DNA of 64,000 bases from Athripsodes cinereus (GCA_947579605.1 OX388320.1:6138001-6202000), one strand, 5' to 3'. Shown: positions 9,606-22,590, numbered from the stretch's first letter. Notes: generated from the letters alone by a model not told the origin. Program-made: numbers and translations.

Positions 9606-10520
9606 ACTATTATATTTATTATGGACACTTCATTTGATAATTATTATAATCTCTGTCGAAACCTTACTTGCCTGTAGTTCAAACTAATAACAGTTTTTTC
9701 ATCTTCAAACATAATTTATAATGCCAAATATCACGTAAAAGTGAATAGTTTAACGATATTAAATTAAATATATCATATCAGATTCTCGATAAAATCCGAT
9801 ATGGGAGCTACCAATTGTAGTAAATATGTGTACGGAATACAGTTGAATACAATTGAAGTCTTATGTTTTTGACTATGTACAAATTAAAATACCAATTGCT
9901 ATGCGAATTCCTATAATATTATGGTTTACTACATAATTCTCATTTGCATATGTTATTTACTAATATTATAGGTAAAATGAAATTTTAAGTGAAAGAAATA
10001 ACATGTTGAAATTGAAAACAATAGTAACACGATATGTTATTTTTGTTTGACAACAACTATTAAGAATAATATCTGTAATTATGAAATTTCTACAAGTTGC
10101 GTTTTAGAAAACTTAAATGAATTCAAGATTTAATGGAAATTACGAGCACTCATAACTAATTTAAATTATTATTTAAAAAAAACATTCTCGCTTAGTTATT
10201 CCATACAAGTTTTTCAGAACTACTACATGTAACTATTTGATCTAAGTTGATATTAAAAAATCCACGACCTTAATCATCAAATATTTGAACAACATGAATT
10301 GAATTACGAACATTACATTCTGAGTTCTATATATATTGTTCATTGATTTTCGAATTTGGATAACCTTTATGATTTGGGTTATAGATAGTAGAGATTCTGC
10401 ACAATAGTAAATCCGCATGTGATTAATTCAAAAGTTATTTTATTCATTGATACAAAAACACATTAAAAGTGTTTTACTCTTTATTTTTCTTGCAAGCACA
10501 AACTGATGTAACAATTTTCT
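9606..10520. other. AT-rich DNA, no recognised feature
   Basis: No ORF of note, no inverted repeat or family repeat recognised by eye. Confidence 0.5.
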
Positions 10521-10524
10521 TTTA

Positions 10525-10670
10525 TTTTTTTATTTTTTTTTAAAAAAGATATATCTGGGTTTTTGTTATAAACCCAAATATAACCTTATACACCTTTCAC
10601 AGTAAGCTAAAAGCTTGTGTAGTGAAAGGGGAGTTTGCCGGCACTCTACCTCCAGGCTACAGACGAATTT
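10525..10670 (-). mobile_element. SINE B copy with internal deletion
   Basis: tRNA-derived SINE on the minus strand. The A/T-rich tail is at the left, then GATATATCTGGGTTTTTG, CACCTTTCACAGTAAGCTAA and GGGGAGTTTGCCGGCA, which is joined directly to CTCTACCTCCAGGCTAC. About 50 bases present in other copies, including the B box, are missing, so the pol III promoter is broken. Confidence 0.85.
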
Positions 10671-11490
10671 TACAAACGTAGATACATCAATGCCAAACTT
10701 GTTAAAACTCTAAAACTTTTTTGATTCCCTGAACTAAAAAATAATGTATTAAAAACCTTTTTAAATCATGGTTGAGGTCATTTTCACTAATGGCGTTGCG
10801 TTGCAAAAAAAGAAGTCATGTACATGTTACACCTGCACTGTCAAGATAAATAGATAAGTAAAATCGAATATTATATAGAGTTGAGCATATGCAGAATTCT
10901 TTAATTTATTCAACACGATGCCATCGTGACATGTCGATTCATCACTCTGCGAATATTTTGCAGCAGTTAACAAGTGAAATATATAGTAAGTGCCTATGAT
11001 ATTTTAATATTACAAGTGAGCGTGTTATGTCAGAACATAGATAATTTTATCTTTTCGGCGACGTCCAACCGTCATCTCTAATTATATGAACTATTGTCTG
11101 GTTATGAGTTCATATATTTCAAACACTAGGATGACAGAGTGAATACAAACAAAATAATGGTGACGTGTTTACAAAATAATAGATTATGCAAAATATTTTT
11201 CTGGAATGTCCTTTGAGTTTATTTACAATATTATAAATACTTTATATTTAATTTGTCAGATGATTAACTAGCATATCGTATCTTCATTATATACTGTGTC
11301 CGTACTAATTATCTCATTTGTAAGAGACATCTCAAAACACTTTCGTAGTAAGCAATATGAATAGGTTGATAACTGAAGGATACCAACCAAAAAACTCTCG
11401 TTCCAAGTCTGAGATTTAATTAGAGTACAGTTAGAAAACAATTCCTTACTACAGATTCTTCCAATCTGTATCTACTTTATTCTGGGATTT
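10671..11490. other. AT-rich DNA, no recognised feature
   Basis: Contains a slightly GC-richer stretch at 11055-11135 without recognisable coding or repeat identity. Confidence 0.5.
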
Positions 11491-11497
11491 TAAAAAT

Positions 11498-11672
11498 AGC
11501 AGCGCCCATACAGCTGGATGAAAACTTCAATCATCAATCTTCAATCATTCCGTGGCAATTCGGAGTATTCTCCGAAGAAATATTCGAATGAATGCCTTCG
11601 TTACCCGTTCCAAGGAGGGTCATGAAGGCGTTCTTTTTATTGCCGTTTTCATCCAGCTGTGTAGATGCTGCT
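11498..11672. mobile_element. 175-bp MITE-like element with about 28-bp inverted ends
   Basis: Left AGCAGCGCCCATACAGCTGG and right CCAGCTGTGTAGATGCTGCT pair with few mismatches, extending to ATGAAAAC / GTTTTCAT. AAT flanks both ends (possible 3-bp duplication). An internal hairpin TTCGGAG-TATT-CTCCGAA lies near 11560. No ORF. Confidence 0.7.
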
Positions 11673-14600
11673 AATGAAGCAGATATGTCTATAAGAATAT
11701 AACTCAAAAGATATCATTTACATAACCAATAGATTGCGTGAAATTCCTTTACTAGAAAACAGGAAAGATGGACCGATGTTTAAAAACGGCTTAAGCTGAT
11801 TTGATGCTGGTTTACCCCAGGTACATTCACCACATGAGATATAGATCAGAACAGTCTTAGTAAGTCAGTTTATTTATACTTAAAATTATATTAAGCTTTA
11901 TTAAAAAACATTACAATATTCTCGTGTCGTGAAGGTGGAGCAAACTTAATAACCAAAAAGAAAATAAAAATAAAGTATGATGAACATTGTAGCCATGAAC
12001 AAAATATAAACTGGCAACTGTACAGTACAATATAAAGTTAATTTGATTTTATCTTCATTGCAATCATTTGACCTCTGCCTTCTCTAGTAGCAAATACGTA
12101 TTATGTTCGTCAGTAGAGTGAAGTTATTTGGTACATAGTATAAGGTTTGTTATGTGATATAATCATTAACAATATACGGTATCATTTCAATGTAACAGTG
12201 ACATGTATTAGAATGGAAACAGTGATTCAATTTCGTTGCTTAATATCGAAACGAACTAAGTCTTATTTCGATTTTGTATTTTTTTAAAGAATTTTATGAG
12301 ATGACTCTTTGGTTTTATAAATTTTACAAGACGCAGATAATGAGATGACACAATATTTTGTTTTGAGTCAAAAATATAATATTTTAATAATCATAATTAC
12401 ACTTTGTCATTAACTTTCTAATTCATTATTTTGATGCAAATTAATGGCTCATGGATTGAAAATGGATTTGATTTCTATACTCAAACTAAAGAAGCTTATA
12501 TATATTTATTTAAAATTATTTTCAATTAAGTGTGCAGATGTGTTTGTTTATATTTTCGGCATTTACTATATAACAATTTCTAGACATATTGATATGATTT
12601 TAGATTCACTATGTATCAATTATTATATTAAATGAGCTTCTTTCGCTACCGCGAACGCTCCACCGAAACCACGAAACCAAACACAAAAAAATAATGAAAT
12701 TTACTTTTAATGAGTATATTAGAATACACGAATAGACATTTATTGAAAAAAGAAAAAAATATAAAGTGGACTTTGTATATATTGGCAACATGTGTATAAA
12801 AATGAAAGACCATCAATAATAAAGAACATCATTTCATTGCATCAAAGAAAGTTAAAATAGTTCAGTTGTTGCAAAAACAAGCTGGTCTATTGCTAATTTA
12901 ATTTATTCAACGATAAGATGTTCATATTGATTGATGACAAATAGCCTATTAGTCTTCATAAAATGGTTGTATTAATCTTCTCCTGACATAATCATCAACA
13001 GGTGCCATCTAAATTTTGAAATCTCTTATCTAATAAAATATGTGTTCAAACTGATTTAACAATTATTTTTAATCTAATGAAGTTTGTGGAAGGTGTGTGA
13101 ATCTACTTTCTCCGATAAAATTGATACTTCAAAGATGGGTGGAGATCAATTAAAATCAATTAATTAAGTATATCAGAGTACCTATTAACTAGACTTCTTC
13201 TTTTGAGAAATACCTACACATTCATGATCTTGTGATAAAATTTTGCAATCGTTAGATAAGAAAACAAATCAAATAGATAAATATGTGATATTAAGAGTAG
13301 GTATATATTTTTATATTCTTCTTACTCAGCTATTCTAGAACTAATTTTGAATTATTGCTTCTACATAGTTTATTTTTCTAAAAACCTCTTTTTTTAGAAC
13401 AATGTGCAATTGAAGATAAATAAAATAAAAGCACAGTATGTAGTTTACCACCATATGACTTTTATTAGAATGTGTTATTGCATTTTGCCGCCTGTAATAA
13501 AAACACTATGAAAATCTATAAAAAGCTTTGTCATGTTGCACTTGAAGCAATTCAGAAAAACAAAGAATTAAATTTTCTGTATTCCTATTATGAAAATAAG
13601 ATTTGTAATTAAGATACGAAAATCATAACACTACTCTAGATCAAAAACAAAGTACCCACTTAATTGTTTTTCTTTACAACTCTTTATCAATAAATAGACT
13701 AGAAATATTAAAATATGTGTTACATAAAAATGTGTTCATCACGACAATCATTTATCAAATAATATAATCTGGTTTAAATTTAATTAAAACTATGAAAGGT
13801 ATTTAATTTTTATCTCCAACTTAATATTGTAAGTACCTATCTAGCTAACTTCAGTGTGATATTTTAATTCACACACACATCAACTTGATCATGCGTATTC
13901 ACGATAGTATGTATGTACATAGTTTGTTTCATAGAGAAATGATTACATATTATGTTGGTCTGGTTTACATACAAATATTTAAATGAAGATATCTCGTAAT
14001 TTGGTAATGGTTGAGGTCACAGGGTTATGATGGAGAAGAGTCAAAGATTATACGAACAGCTAATTATTAAATATGTAACACTATTAATATTTTAGTTCGA
14101 AACAAATTATTTGTTTCTGTATATTTGTATAGGTAAGTATCGCGGACATTAATTCCCTTTATAAGAACATACATCTATTGAGTGTTTGTTTATATAATAA
14201 AAGTGGACGATATATCCTCAAAAGAACATGATATAATCTTATTTGCTAAAATTCTTAAGCAATTATGAATTATAAAGTGAAATAACAGGAAAATCGATTC
14301 ATTGTGAAGTATATTATTTGTGTGTTTCTGAATAATAATTTTTTTTATACTTGATTAAATTATTAAAAAATATATAACCGATACTGTGAAAGCTTCCTAA
14401 TTGAATGTAGTGTAAATGAGTTCACAAATTTCAAGTAAAATAATATTATAGAACAATAATGAGAACTTTAACATCGACATAATGTTGCTTTTTGTGAACT
14501 CTGGAATTCTGCTGTTTTATTAACACCCTGTTGTGGTATGATCTTATGAGACATTGCTGGTACAAGTATATTACGTAGACTTAACTTGGGAAATTTCTAA

Positions 14601-16330
14601 GAAAAATCTACATGGTTTCTTAATCAAGTGATCGATAATGGAAAATCAAAGAGGATAATTATAATGATTAACCCTTGTTATGATCTGAAATATGATTTGA
14701 ATTATCATAAATTTAGTTGCATATAAAAACACAAGTATTTATGATATAACTTAAATCTGACTAGTTTATTTTAGGTAGGTATAGAATTAGATTCTACAAT
14801 AAATGACACTTTTAATGAAAATCAATACCGTTGTAAAAACATTTGTTTTAAATTTTATTATGGAATTCTACTATCTAACACCGACTAAGTGAACAGGTAG
14901 AAAACATTGGGTAGAAACAACATTCTTACATTAACAGTCATATAATGAGGATTATCATAAATAAAACCATTAATATCTTGACCAGACTTAGAAACAATTT
15001 CTCAACAACATACTCGTATTAATAATAATATATACTATGATGTAACTTTTCTCTTATTACGATTAAACGAAGAATACACTTCATTGCTACTTCTCGATCA
15101 ACTACTATAGTTTTACCTAAGTACATCATTAGTACCGGAAATTAAAACGTCGGCTTTATATAAAGTGAATAATGGTTTTAAATCAAAAGTATGTAATAAT
15201 AATCATACATTGGTAATTATTTTATGTGTACGCACATGTATTTAATATATATATTAAGTACATGTCTTGTATTAAGAAGCCTAACCTAATAAAAGTACTA
15301 AATGGTATGTATAGAAGCTTACTCATTACGCATTGATGTTATGAGCGTGATATAATTTGTTAGATATCATCTACGTTGCTACGTTCAACTATGCAAGAAT
15401 TAAAGGTAATTCTTAGTTAAGGTGTGCAAAGTCATCGAAATGATTTCGATAAATGTTTATTCAATTTCATTCAATAAAAACTCAATATTTCACTTTTAGA
15501 AAATAGAATTTCAAAAACTATACCCAACAATATTTCCTGAAATTTTCCATATTATAAAAAATTGTTTATTTTTTTACGTACAACTTATGAATAGTCAACG
15601 AATTCACTGAATATGTAAATATTAAGACAGAAAAGTTTTCAATGTGCTAAGTAAAAGTGAAGATACTCAAATAGTGAAACTTACAGCTGAAAACAGGAGA
15701 GAACTTTTATGACCACTGTAGTCAAAATAAAAATTACTAAATTTGTTGAAAATTTTAATTTCGTTACGTTTTTTTCAGCAAGCCTCGGCAATCTCTGTTT
15801 GTACATTGAATTTCAGAGTTCTTTCAAAATTTTCAGACTATGTTTGCATATTCCTACCGATAGCAATTTTATTGAATAATAAAGAAACATTCACTACTAA
15901 AATATCCATGGTTGTAGGAATTGCAACCTTTAATTTATTTAAGTAATCTTTCAAACCATAAACCTTTATTTGAAGATTTCTCTAAAGAGTATTATTCGAT
16001 AATACTTAATCAACGCACATAATATGGACACTAAAATAACGCAAATACCCATATTCAGGTGTTAAATATTACAATGAAGTTCGCAGAAAAATACGTGCTA
16101 TTCAGGAATATACCTATATAAAACAAGAAATATGCAAAAGATTGCTAAGTAAAACCTTATTATTTATGTTTCAAAGTGTTGTTATCTATAATTTTTATCA
16201 TATATCGTATCATAATATAATAATTATTATACCTTCCATAACATAAGTCATTTTCAAGTGTTCTCACCCTATACACAAGATATCTCTATTAGGGATGTGA
16301 AGTATTGCAATATTAATTTCAATAGTATGC
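11673..16330. other. Long AT-rich stretch without recognised genes or repeats
   Basis: About 4.6 kb read on both strands. ORFs at 12444-12635 (+), 12609-12791 (-) and 15743-15946 (+) have I/L/F/Y/K-rich composition and no family motif. A (CA)n run is near 13870. No inverted-repeat element was recognised. This is the largest block with nothing assignable. Confidence 0.5.
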
Positions 16331-16334
16331 CTAT

Positions 16335-16560
16335 TATAGGTGCGTAAGATCTCGTATCTGGGTCGTATAATGCGTGAAGAAAAGTAGCACATTTTGCAGT
16401 TGATAACATATGACAGGCAAAATAGAGGAGGGCTGGCAGAACGCAAACATCGAATGAGATGTGTGGAGGAGTTGTTCCAGACAGCGCAGGACCGAGAAAC
16501 CTATGTCAGAGTGATCACCAATGTTGGGGGGACCTGACAGGGCACCCATACAAGAAGAAG
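16335..16560 (+). mobile_element. RTE-type LINE C-terminal fragment, decayed
   Basis: On the plus strand, GTGCGTAAGATCTCGTATCT reads VRKISYL, and CGCAGGACCGAGAAACCTAT with AATGTTGGGGGGACC reads AQDRE..NVGGT, the end seen intact at 23.6 kb. An internal deletion and frameshifts break it. It ends near a GAAGAAG tail, and an (ATT)n run follows at 16604-16620. Confidence 0.75.
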
Positions 16561-16603
16561 TATATTATGTGTCATCGTTTTGTATTTTGAAATAAATCAA
16601 GAA

Positions 16604-16620
16604 TTTATTATTATTATTAT
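16604..16620. repeat. (ATT)n microsatellite
   Basis: Five to six ATT units next to the LINE fragment. Confidence 0.8.
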
Positions 16621-17400
16621 TCACATTTAACGACAAGTCCATGGTTGATACAAATTTAAGCAAATTAATTCTTATTCCACATATTATGATGTAATGCTCA
16701 TCTTCTACGTTAAAAAATTAATGCAGGTACATATAATATAAAACATTAATTATTTGACAGATACAAATGACTTACATAACTAACTTGAACCAAAGACAGA
16801 TCAGCTAACATACATACTCTGAATATTGTTACATTTCACCTAGCAGATTAAAAATGTGAAGCACGCACACTATATATCTACTATGCAATTAATAACATTG
16901 GTTATTTTCTCATTAGAAAACCTCCTAATAGCTTCAACTATCATAACTATTAAAACTTCTATTGAACTAACTTTTATTACTTGATAATATCATAGATATT
17001 ATTTTATATACCACATGATTAACGACTACGATTACTAGATTAACGATTTTATGAGCTTTTGATAAAATTTTGAATTAATTTTTTTTAAAGTTATTAGCAT
17101 GTTTATTCAATGCACAGGCAACAGAACTTAAAACAAGGAAAGGAAATTGAAATAAATACAATATTAACTTAAAGAATTAATATAAATATCCAATGATAGT
17201 AAAATCAACAGAATACCTAATTTTAAATGTTCTAAGAAAACCTATTGTCTTATTTTGTCTAATGTTTTTGACCATTAAATTAACTTAATTTTTTTCAACT
17301 ACAACGTTAATCTGTACTGAAAAGGCTCTCTTTAAATTAAGTCCGTTACATTTTCTAAGGTAGGCATTCCTCCATTTTTACTAACTGATTATTTATTGCT
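16621..17400. other. AT-rich DNA, no recognised feature
   Basis: No coding or repeat signal seen. Confidence 0.5.
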
Positions 17401-17411
17401 TGCATCACAAT

Positions 17412-17565
17412 AATAAAGCTACGATAAATTGAAAAAAAAAAACTTTTTTCTTATCGCCTGAAGATGGAGTCGATAGTCTCCGAATACTAGTAAGCGAAGC
17501 TAATAAAAATCATTTGGAAGTTAACTACATAATATTGTGTTTTTTTCAATTTATCTTGAAATGGA
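17412..17565. repeat. Possible interspersed repeat with short inverted ends
   Basis: GATAAATTGAAAAAAAAA at 17423 and TTTTTTCAATTTATCTTG at 17542 are near inverted copies. Between them are a conspicuous GC-richer core CCTGAAGATGGAGTCGATAG and CCGAATACTAGTAAGCGAAG. Type unknown. Confidence 0.4.
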
Positions 17566-18240
17566 CTTCCAACAAGTACCTTCGGTCAATAACATCAAAA
17601 AATTAATAAAAATAATGATTTAATGATTAAATTAATGATCTTTGAACGTTAACAGATTAAAAATTAATTTTGTTAAATTTTTCATTAACAGAGCCTAACT
17701 CTGCTCATTTCAATTTAATATTAAATCAAGATTGGTTGTTTCAAACTATAGTAAAGAAGTAAGACGATACATATTGCAATTATTTTTAATAGAAATTAGT
17801 ATGGGAATTGTATTTTAATTATTTTATAACTATTATTAGCATGAATAATTGTGATCTAGAGCTTTTGATAATTAATTAATAAATCGTTCATTTAATACAA
17901 TATAATAATTGATTCGATTACAAATACGATGCAATCTTGTGTACTACATATTTTAAGATACAAAAGTCTTTGTGTATTATATTAACTAAGGTATATTGAA
18001 CTTCAAATATAATGTATAATTAATTGTATACACAGTACACACCTTTGTGTATTATCGATGTACAGAATTGAGTAAACCTACAAGCTTTTTTATATTTTTA
18101 ATGGATTTACATCAAAAGATCCACTGTCTGGACGGGACACAAATGCTTTCTCATGTTACTGTTTTTATTATAAAAAAATATTTTTTATGTAGCTATATAT
18201 TTATTTTGTTGAATAAAAAAGTTACTAGAAAAAATATTCT
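17566..18240. other. AT-rich DNA, no recognised feature
   Basis: No coding or repeat signal seen up to the LINE fragment. Confidence 0.5.
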
Positions 18241-18244
18241 TTGG

Positions 18245-18580
18245 CGATCACTCCGGATCACTCCGATCGACGTTGGCGATCACTCCGGGGAAAACCTCTC
18301 TGTCCTATGCTGCTCTGAACAGGTCATCCACTGTCCTCATTCCGGTCCAATCTCTAATGTCGCGCAGCCACGATATCTGCTTTCTGCCAACTTCCCGTCT
18401 TCCCTCTATCTTGCCCTCCAATATAAGGCGGAGGAGACGATATTTCTTTCCTCGCACCACGTGACCCAAATATGAGACCTTCCTCACTTTGACAATCGAT
18501 AACAGCTCTCTCTTGGCTCCGGCTCTCCTAAGTAATTTGATGTTACTGACCTTTTTGGTCCAAGGTATACGAAGCATTCT
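18245..18580 (-). mobile_element. RTE-type LINE C-terminal fragment
   Basis: Minus-strand reading MLRIPWTKK, RELLSIVKVRKVSYLGHVV, YRLLRLILEGKIEGRR and SWLRDIRDWTGM, the C-terminal region of RTE-type polyproteins. The distal end near 18241-18296 shows a local duplication of GGCGATCACTCCGG. 5'-truncated at about 18.58 kb. Confidence 0.85.
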
Positions 18581-18599
18581 TCGGTGTACTCACAGAAAA

Positions 18600-19450
18600 A
18601 ATAAAAGGAAGACAATTTTTTTTCTCTCAAGTAAGGGGAGTAATTGATAAAAGGCATATATTTTGTAAAATAATTTTTAATGTATTTCAAATTAATGCAG
18701 CTGTGAAATTGAGAATTTGCTGCCATTAAAAATCATTGGTTTGTATATTATATCTTTATTTATAAACAAGTCTACTACATATTTATAAACTAATCTAGGG
18801 AGACTGGATGGACATCCATGAATCAACCCCAGAGGCGGTGCAGTGGCTTTCTGAACGGCCAAGGATTTGATTATGAACGATCATTAATACAATCCGAAGC
18901 CTTACAAAAAGTAAGAAGTAACAAGCCAACATACCTATATACAATATTAAAATTACGTTAATTCATTAATAAGTCGGGGGTTTTTTAGAAACAGTAAATT
19001 GATAAGAGAATAATTTATTTAACAAAATTCATCATTAAACTTAGATTAACTTGACAACATTAATTATTTTACAATTACTTGCATAGTAAATTTTTACCAA
19101 ACATAGTATAACATAGATTTATCAAATAATTAGAAATATATTTACGTAATAAAATGTATGTATGTACATTGTAAGTAGAAGAAGATCGTAATGTTGGATT
19201 ACTTCCTTTTACGAGATTAGTATAAGGTATTATACTTTGTAAACTTCAATTTTAAGTAGTAAAACTATTAATAAAATCAAGTTGCTCAAGTAAACATAAA
19301 TTGTTGCTATTAATTATTTATTTATCTTTTAATGCAAGATGTCCCCTTTCACTATTTAAACACCTGCGTAATGTGAAATAGTAACATATAATAATAACTG
19401 AATATTCAATGAATTCAAAAACACTCGTTTTCATGCTGTTTAGAGTGTTT
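18600..19450. other. AT-rich DNA with a GC-richer unexplained patch
   Basis: 18790-18905 (GGAGACTGGATGGACATCCA ... CCCCAGAGGCGGTGCAGTGG) stands out in composition but matches no motif I know; it may be a LINE remnant. Confidence 0.35.
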
Positions 19451-19457
19451 AGCAATT

Positions 19458-19594
19458 AGTTCGTGGTCCGTAGTTCCATACCAGGTGCCGGCAAACTTCC
19501 CTTTCACGACACAAGCTTTTAGTAGCTTACTGTGAAAGGTGTATAAGGTTGTATTTGGGATTATAACAGAACCCAGATATATTTAAAAAAAATT
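19458..19594 (+). mobile_element. SINE B copy, 5'-truncated
   Basis: Starts inside the tRNA-like head (GTGGTCCGTAGTTCCATACC), then CAGGTGCCGGCAAACTTCCC, the AAGCTTTTAG region with a small TAG duplication, CCCAGATATA and an A-rich tail at 19581-19591. It is directly followed by an A repeat. Confidence 0.85.
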
Positions 19595-19815
19595 GTTCAC
19601 TCTTTTCCGTAAGTTTTCAAGTGTTCTTTACAAGGCAGGTATTCATGAAACCTCGAAAATAAAATATTTAACAACCTCAATTCAGCTTCGAGGTGTGCCA
19701 TCTATTCTGTACGTAGTCTATTTTTATTGGTAAGGAGAAGAAGACCTGTATATTCATGATATGCAGTAAGTTTATTGGCTTCTACATTTGTGAGATTTCC
19801 CGTGATGGGAAAGCC
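19595..19815 (+). repeat. A repeat, plus orientation
   Basis: CACTCTTTTCCGTAAGTTTT, GGCAGGTATTC, TCAGCTTCGAGGTGTGCCAT, GGAGAAGAAGACC, ATGCAGTAAGTTTATTGGC and TGAGATTTCCCGTGATGGG follow the family order to the end. Confidence 0.75.
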
Positions 19816-19983
19816 AGATAAATGAATTAGAATTTTTTAGTTTAATAATTATATTGAAACCTAAGATTTTTTTATACTAACACAATAGCTGTTTAAAATA
19901 AAATATGTGTAGATCAGTGATTTTCAATATTTTAGAAAGGTCGTTTGTAAAAAGCGTATCGTTATTCCTGAGTTTTCCAAATG

Positions 19984-20073
19984 TGCACCTTATTAATTAT
20001 GTTGCACCTTATTAATTTTTCATAATTTTAGGTGTTTACCTAAAGTTAGGTGTTTACCTAAGTTTAGGTGTTT
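19984..20073. repeat. Two adjacent short tandem repeats
   Basis: A 19-bp unit TGCACCTTATTAATTATGT occurs about twice from 19984. An 18-bp unit TTAGGTGTTTACCTAAAG occurs at 20028-20045, 20046-20063 (one change) and partially at 20064-20073. Each 18-bp unit is itself a short palindrome (TTAGGT..ACCTAA). Confidence 0.85.
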
Positions 20074-20653
20074 CATGTCAATTGTTCTGATTTTAAAACT
20101 AGAAAGATGAATGACATAAGACCTATACATTTAAAGAAAATATTTAGTTTATCTGACGGTTTCAATCCGGTGTATTTAGTCGTGAATCTTGTATAACGAT
20201 TAGTTGATATTAAGATGGCAATGCAAATTCCACAGTTAAAACAAGATCTTATAAGCACAAATACAATTTATTGCACAATGAAGATTGCATACAAATATAT
20301 TATTAAATTAATGTGTATGTAATATTATTAGATTATTACTGATCCTAACGCCATGCTATTCGTTAGCTGGGCTAAAATCGTAAATCAAAATGTAAACTTG
20401 TTATATTATTATGATTATCTACCTGCTATTATAAATATTTCGCAATACATGTACCTAAACTATACTACCATAAACTTAGAATTGGAATAGCTGCCAGGTA
20501 CAATAAATGTAATAATGTTCCGCTGTTGTTTATTCGTTCATTTAAATCATTATGATTCGATCAATAAATCGATTATACACTTCATTAAGCATAATAATTA
20601 AAGAAGATTAAAAAAATATATTGATCTAGTTTCACTTTTGCATTGATGAATGA

Positions 20654-20908
20654 ATGAATCAACATACATATCTTCGAGTACGAATAAAAATTGATGATGA
20701 CTTAGGAAGGCTTTTTGAGTTATTTAATGAATATTTGATTGTCTCAAGGGCGCTGGTGGAAACAGCAGCCTTCAAATTACTTCTGAAGCTAATTATTGAA
20801 TGGTTTTTTACCAATGTCACAAGTGTACGATTCCGAGCTACTGGTCTATCAATACTAAAACCTATGTCATGGTGGTGGGGTTTGGTAAGCTCAGCGAATT
20901 ATTTATGA
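20654..20908 (+). other. Unrecognised 84-codon ORF followed by GTAAG
   Basis: Open from ATG through a less AT-rich segment, encoding acidic and hydrophobic residues (LGRLFELFNEYL, AAFKLLLKLIIEWF). GGTTTGGTAAGC at 20878-20889 resembles a splice donor, but I found no convincing acceptor upstream. No domain recognised. It could be a chance ORF or part of an unknown repeat. Confidence 0.15.
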
Positions 20909-21365
20909 TAAATGCTTATGATGAATACTCCGTGTCCTTTTGATGGATAATCTATTAAATGGCGCTGAAAGAATAATCGGCCATCATTATCCTCATTAAG
21001 AGCTTGTAATTAAGTTTCGGGTTGGGTTTTGAAATTTTTACTGTGAAAGATTTTAGGGCTTATTATTTAAAATTGTAATTGGTAGGTGCTTTATGCGTGC
21101 TAAATCAGTTATCTCAACCAACCATTGAAATCAGTTGAATAATTTTAGATTAATATTTAGCAGTCAGCATTTTCCTGTAGTCTTTTAGTTTATCTTATAA
21201 TTACTGTATGGTTCAGTTTGTCATTTTTGTACATCGTTTCTATTATCTTATATTCAGATTTTCCAACAGTGTTGCAAATGAATATATTATTATGGCACAA
21301 ATATTGACAGTTAGATTTTTACCCAAATTGTATGATTAAGACTTGATGTGTTTTCAAATGAGACC
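20909..21365. other. AT-rich DNA, no recognised feature
   Basis: No coding or repeat signal seen. Confidence 0.5.
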
Positions 21366-21369
21366 TATT

Positions 21370-21580
21370 CAGTAGAGTTCTCGGTAAAGAATAGGGCTAT
21401 TACTCTTTTCTGTAAGTTTCCAAGTGTCCTGTAAGAGGCAGGTATTTGTAAAACATCACATTTAAGACATTTTTTTTAGTTCAGAGATGTCGTATGCCAT
21501 TAATCCCGAATGTCTTACCTTTTATTGGAACGAAGAAAATAACTTGCATTTGTTAGTTCGTTGGCTATCCTACTTGTAGG
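21370..21580 (+). repeat. A repeat, plus orientation
   Basis: AGTAGAGTTCTCGGTAAAGA, TACTCTTTTCTGTAAGTTTC, GTCCTGTAAGAGGCAGGTAT, GAATGTCTTACCTTTTATTGG and GGCTATCCTACTTGTAGG follow the family order. Confidence 0.75.
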
Positions 21581-21604
21581 AAATAATAACATAACACGTC
21601 TGGA

Positions 21605-21835
21605 CAATTCAAACTTAACTATGATATGTATCTTGTATTATGGACACTAACTCGGCGATACACAACTTACATAATATACGAGTATACGAGTAGGCGTTTA
21701 ATGCAAATACAATGCTGTAACACCCAGATTCAAAATAATTTGAAAAAGATAATTCTTTATTTTGCCCTGGCCGGGAATCGAATCCGGGACTTCGTGTTTT
21801 GAAGGCAAGAGTGTTACCTCCACGCAACATCAGCC
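21605..21835 (-). mobile_element. SINE I (tRNA-derived), minus strand
   Basis: The minus-strand head is GTTGCGTGGAGGTAACACTC, TTGCCTTCAAAACACGAAG, then the B box GGATTCGATTCC inside CCCGGATTCGATTCCCGG. The body has TCTGGGTGTTACAGC, and the end GTGTCCATAATACAAGATAC is shared with the 33.6 and 45.4 kb copies. It is not a functional tRNA gene: the A-box and acceptor do not fold as a tRNA. Confidence 0.8.
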
Positions 21836-21839
21836 AACA

Positions 21840-22590
21840 ACCAAATGCTAAATGTATGTATGTTTATAAATTATATAACCATGCACTTCTTAAAGAATGT
21901 CTGGATAACAAATATTTAAAAATGTAGATTAAAAAATAGTACGTATATGTTCAAGATCACATATCACTTCTCTTACATAACTACCTATTTGATTAGAACC
22001 GATCAAATCATTATATTATTATGTGTCGAATCGTGGGAATGATATGAAATAAATAAATTTTATATTAACGATATATTTTCGTCCATTGATTACAAAGAAT
22101 TATATTACATCAGATATCAAGTTTGTTGTGGAGTATTTAAATTTCTTTTATAAACACTCGTCGTCTAAGTCACAGTGAACCAGTAACTATATTAATTTAT
22201 GTACTAGAATGAATACGTTATAACCGTACAAGGAAAATATCCGTTAGTCATTAAGCCTGTAGGCCGTTAACATCTGTACTTTTTAAATTTGATAAAAGTT
22301 ATGTCTTTTGTAGGTATACTGCTTTATCTGCTTTGAGTTTTCTTTTTATCTCATAACTGAGTTATCTATGTATATTGGGATAACTGTAGAAAAGTATGAA
22401 ATAAGGCAACTCTCTGAATCATAACAAATATAGTATCATTCTAAATGTGTAGCAAATTTCATCGGTGTTATCAGCATAGGAAAGATTCTTTGGGAGAAAA
22501 TGGAAAATTATAAATAATATAATTTATAGTAGAAAATTATATGAAAGGTGTAGACCAAGAGTCAAATAGTAATAATAACAAGACATTTTT
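21840..22590. other. AT-rich DNA, no recognised feature
   Basis: No coding or repeat signal seen. Confidence 0.5.

Noticed and set aside
18047..18475. 142-codon plus-strand ORF as a gene
   Set aside because: Its second half is the antisense of an RTE-type LINE C-terminus (IPWT, EGKIEGRR, WLRDI on the minus strand).
19984..20073. CRISPR-like array
   Set aside because: Contiguous tandem units without spacers, in a eukaryotic context.
21740..21835. tRNA gene on the minus strand
   Set aside because: Part of SINE I; head and tail recur at 33.6 and 45.4 kb and no full cloverleaf is possible.
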